DNA of 6,333 nucleotides from Bradyrhizobium sp. (GTDB taxonomy: Bacteria > Pseudomonadota > Alphaproteobacteria > Rhizobiales > Xanthobacteraceae). Positions 5,458 through 6,333 of this stretch are shown here, piece by piece (the stretch's first letter is position 1; the number at the start of each line of letters is the position of its first letter). Position numbers and translations under genes: made by a program. The stretch is taken from positions 1 to 6,333 of the forward strand of contig JAICIT010000163.1 of NCBI GenBank assembly GCA_025960445.1, read 5' to 3'. Under the pieces are notes generated by a model that saw only the letters and a program-made list of their open reading frames with translations, made no database searches and was not told where the DNA came from.

Positions 5458-6333
5458 ATGAGTGCAGAAGGCCAGCAGCAATACGATAGGTACGAAATGG
5501 TGGTGCTCGGAGCCGGATATGCCGGTCTGATGACCGCTCTGCGCCTCCGCCCGCAGCGTATGCGCGTGCTCGTGATCAACCCCACCGGTCAATTTGTCGA
5601 GCGCGTGAGGCTGCAGGAAAGCATCGTTGCACCTGTTGCGGTTCGTATTCCGTCCATACGCACCCTGCTTGCCGGTACTGGCATCGACTTTATGCGGGCG
5701 ACCGTCGTGTCCATGGATGCCGATTCGAGGATCGTTCGCGTCGACACCGATTTCGGACAACGGGAAATCGCCTTCGAGCAGGCTGTATACGCGACCGGTT
5801 CAAACACGAACGTCGACGACATACCTGGCGTGGCCGAAAATGCTTATCGACTGGAGACCAAGGATGGACCGCGTTCGCCGGCAGCTTTGCGGGCTTGTCT
5901 CGCGGCAGCTTCCGGTAAGGCTGTGAAGGTCATCGCTGTCGGGGGGGCGGAGACGTCGGTCGAAGTCGCCGGGGAGATCAAAAATTGCTGGCCAGATGCG
6001 GCTGTAACCATGATCAGTCGCTCGCGTTGCGGTGAGTTTAAGGGGGAGGGCGTCGAGGCAGCGGTACGACGACAGCTAGAGAACCTCGGTGTGACCATGA
6101 TCGACCGCGAGACGATCACCGAGGTGCGACCGAACGAAGTCCTGACCGAGCACGGCCGTTGCGTGCCTTACGACATCTGCATCTGGTCAGGGGGACTTCG
6201 CGCGTCGCCATTGGCGCGCCAAGCGGGGATCGCGACCGATTCCGCGGATAGGATATTGGTGGATCCGAACTTGCGTTCGATTAGCCATCCGCACATTCTC
6301 GCCGTCGGCGATGCTGCACATCCCATTGCGCCA
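5458..6333 (+). CDS. NAD(P)/FAD-dependent oxidoreductase (NDH-2-like), cut by right edge
   Basis: The first 292 residues are visible and the frame is open at the window end. The FAD-binding dinucleotide fold starts at residue 14 with MVVLGAGYAGL (GxGxxG at 18-23). NPTGQFVERVRLQE follows (about 40-53), as in the two-dinucleotide-binding-domain NADH dehydrogenase relatives. The YATGS signature is at 111-115, the second nucleotide-binding fold at about 158-174, and the C-terminal FAD motif ILAVGDAAHP at about 280-289. Such proteins use NAD(P)H to reduce quinones or other acceptors at the inner face of the membrane. The second fold reads GGAETSVEVAGE instead of the usual GGGxTGVExAxE, losing two glycines of GxGxxG, so cofactor use may be altered. 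The ATG at 5458 was chosen for its strong ribosome binding site; an in-frame ATG at 5413 overlapping the previous stop would add 15 residues. The missing C-terminus would show whether a membrane anchor exists. Confidence 0.88.
   Translation, partial: MSAEGQQQYDRYEMVVLGAGYAGLMTALRLRPQRMRVLVINPTGQFVERVRLQESIVAPVAVRIPSIRTLLAGTGIDFMRATVVSMDADSRIVRVDTDFGQREIAFEQAVYATGSNTNVDDIPGVAENAYRLETKDGPRSPAALRACLAAASGKAVKVIAVGGAETSVEVAGEIKNCWPDAAVTMISRSRCGEFKGEGVEAAVRRQLENLGVTMIDRETITEVRPNEVLTEHGRCVPYDICIWSGGLRASPLARQAGIATDSADRILVDPNLRSISHPHILAVGDAAHPIAP

Noticed and set aside
4900..5760. Long minus-strand open frame of 286 codons
   Set aside because: It is antisense to the DUF4345-like and flavoprotein genes, both of which have clear family motifs and ribosome binding sites; its translation is low-complexity and matches no family I recognise.

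Overview
The window looks like chromosomal DNA of an alphaproteobacterium of the Rhizobiales, probably Bradyrhizobium or a close relative. This is inferred from moderately high GC, from gene families common in that group, and from one good match to the alphaproteobacterial general-stress promoter (EcfG type). No transposase, phage gene, tRNA, rRNA or CRISPR array is visible.

Left part, minus strand: the window opens inside a PAS-domain sensor protein (start at 466, continuing off the left edge). It is preceded by a GGAAC-N16-CGTT promoter motif at 599-623. Next is a complete secreted RlpA-like double-psi beta-barrel protein (783-1313). It has a Sec signal peptide but no lipobox, and a Ser where a conserved Glu is usual. 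The 570 bases from 1314 to 1883 hold no intact gene, but 1513-1664 is a frameshifted remnant of a class III adenylate/guanylate cyclase domain.

Centre: a LysR-type regulator (1884-2783, minus) is transcribed divergently from a plus-strand gene cluster. The 480-base gap between them contains a perfect 18-bp AT-rich palindrome (3213-3230) just upstream of the first gene of the cluster, a good operator candidate.

Right part, plus strand: five closely spaced genes, probably one operon. They are a cytochrome b561 (3264-3854), an unrecognised multi-pass membrane protein overlapping it by ATGA (3851-4399), a small VOC-fold protein (4447-4821), a DUF4345-like four-helix membrane protein (4988-5413), and an NDH-2-like FAD-dependent oxidoreductase that runs off the right edge (from 5458). 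A di-heme membrane cytochrome beside a flavoprotein oxidoreductase suggests a membrane redox module, possibly moving electrons to or from quinone or detoxifying reactive species. LysR control is inferred from position only. The combination, with two uncharacterised membrane proteins, is the most interesting part of the window.
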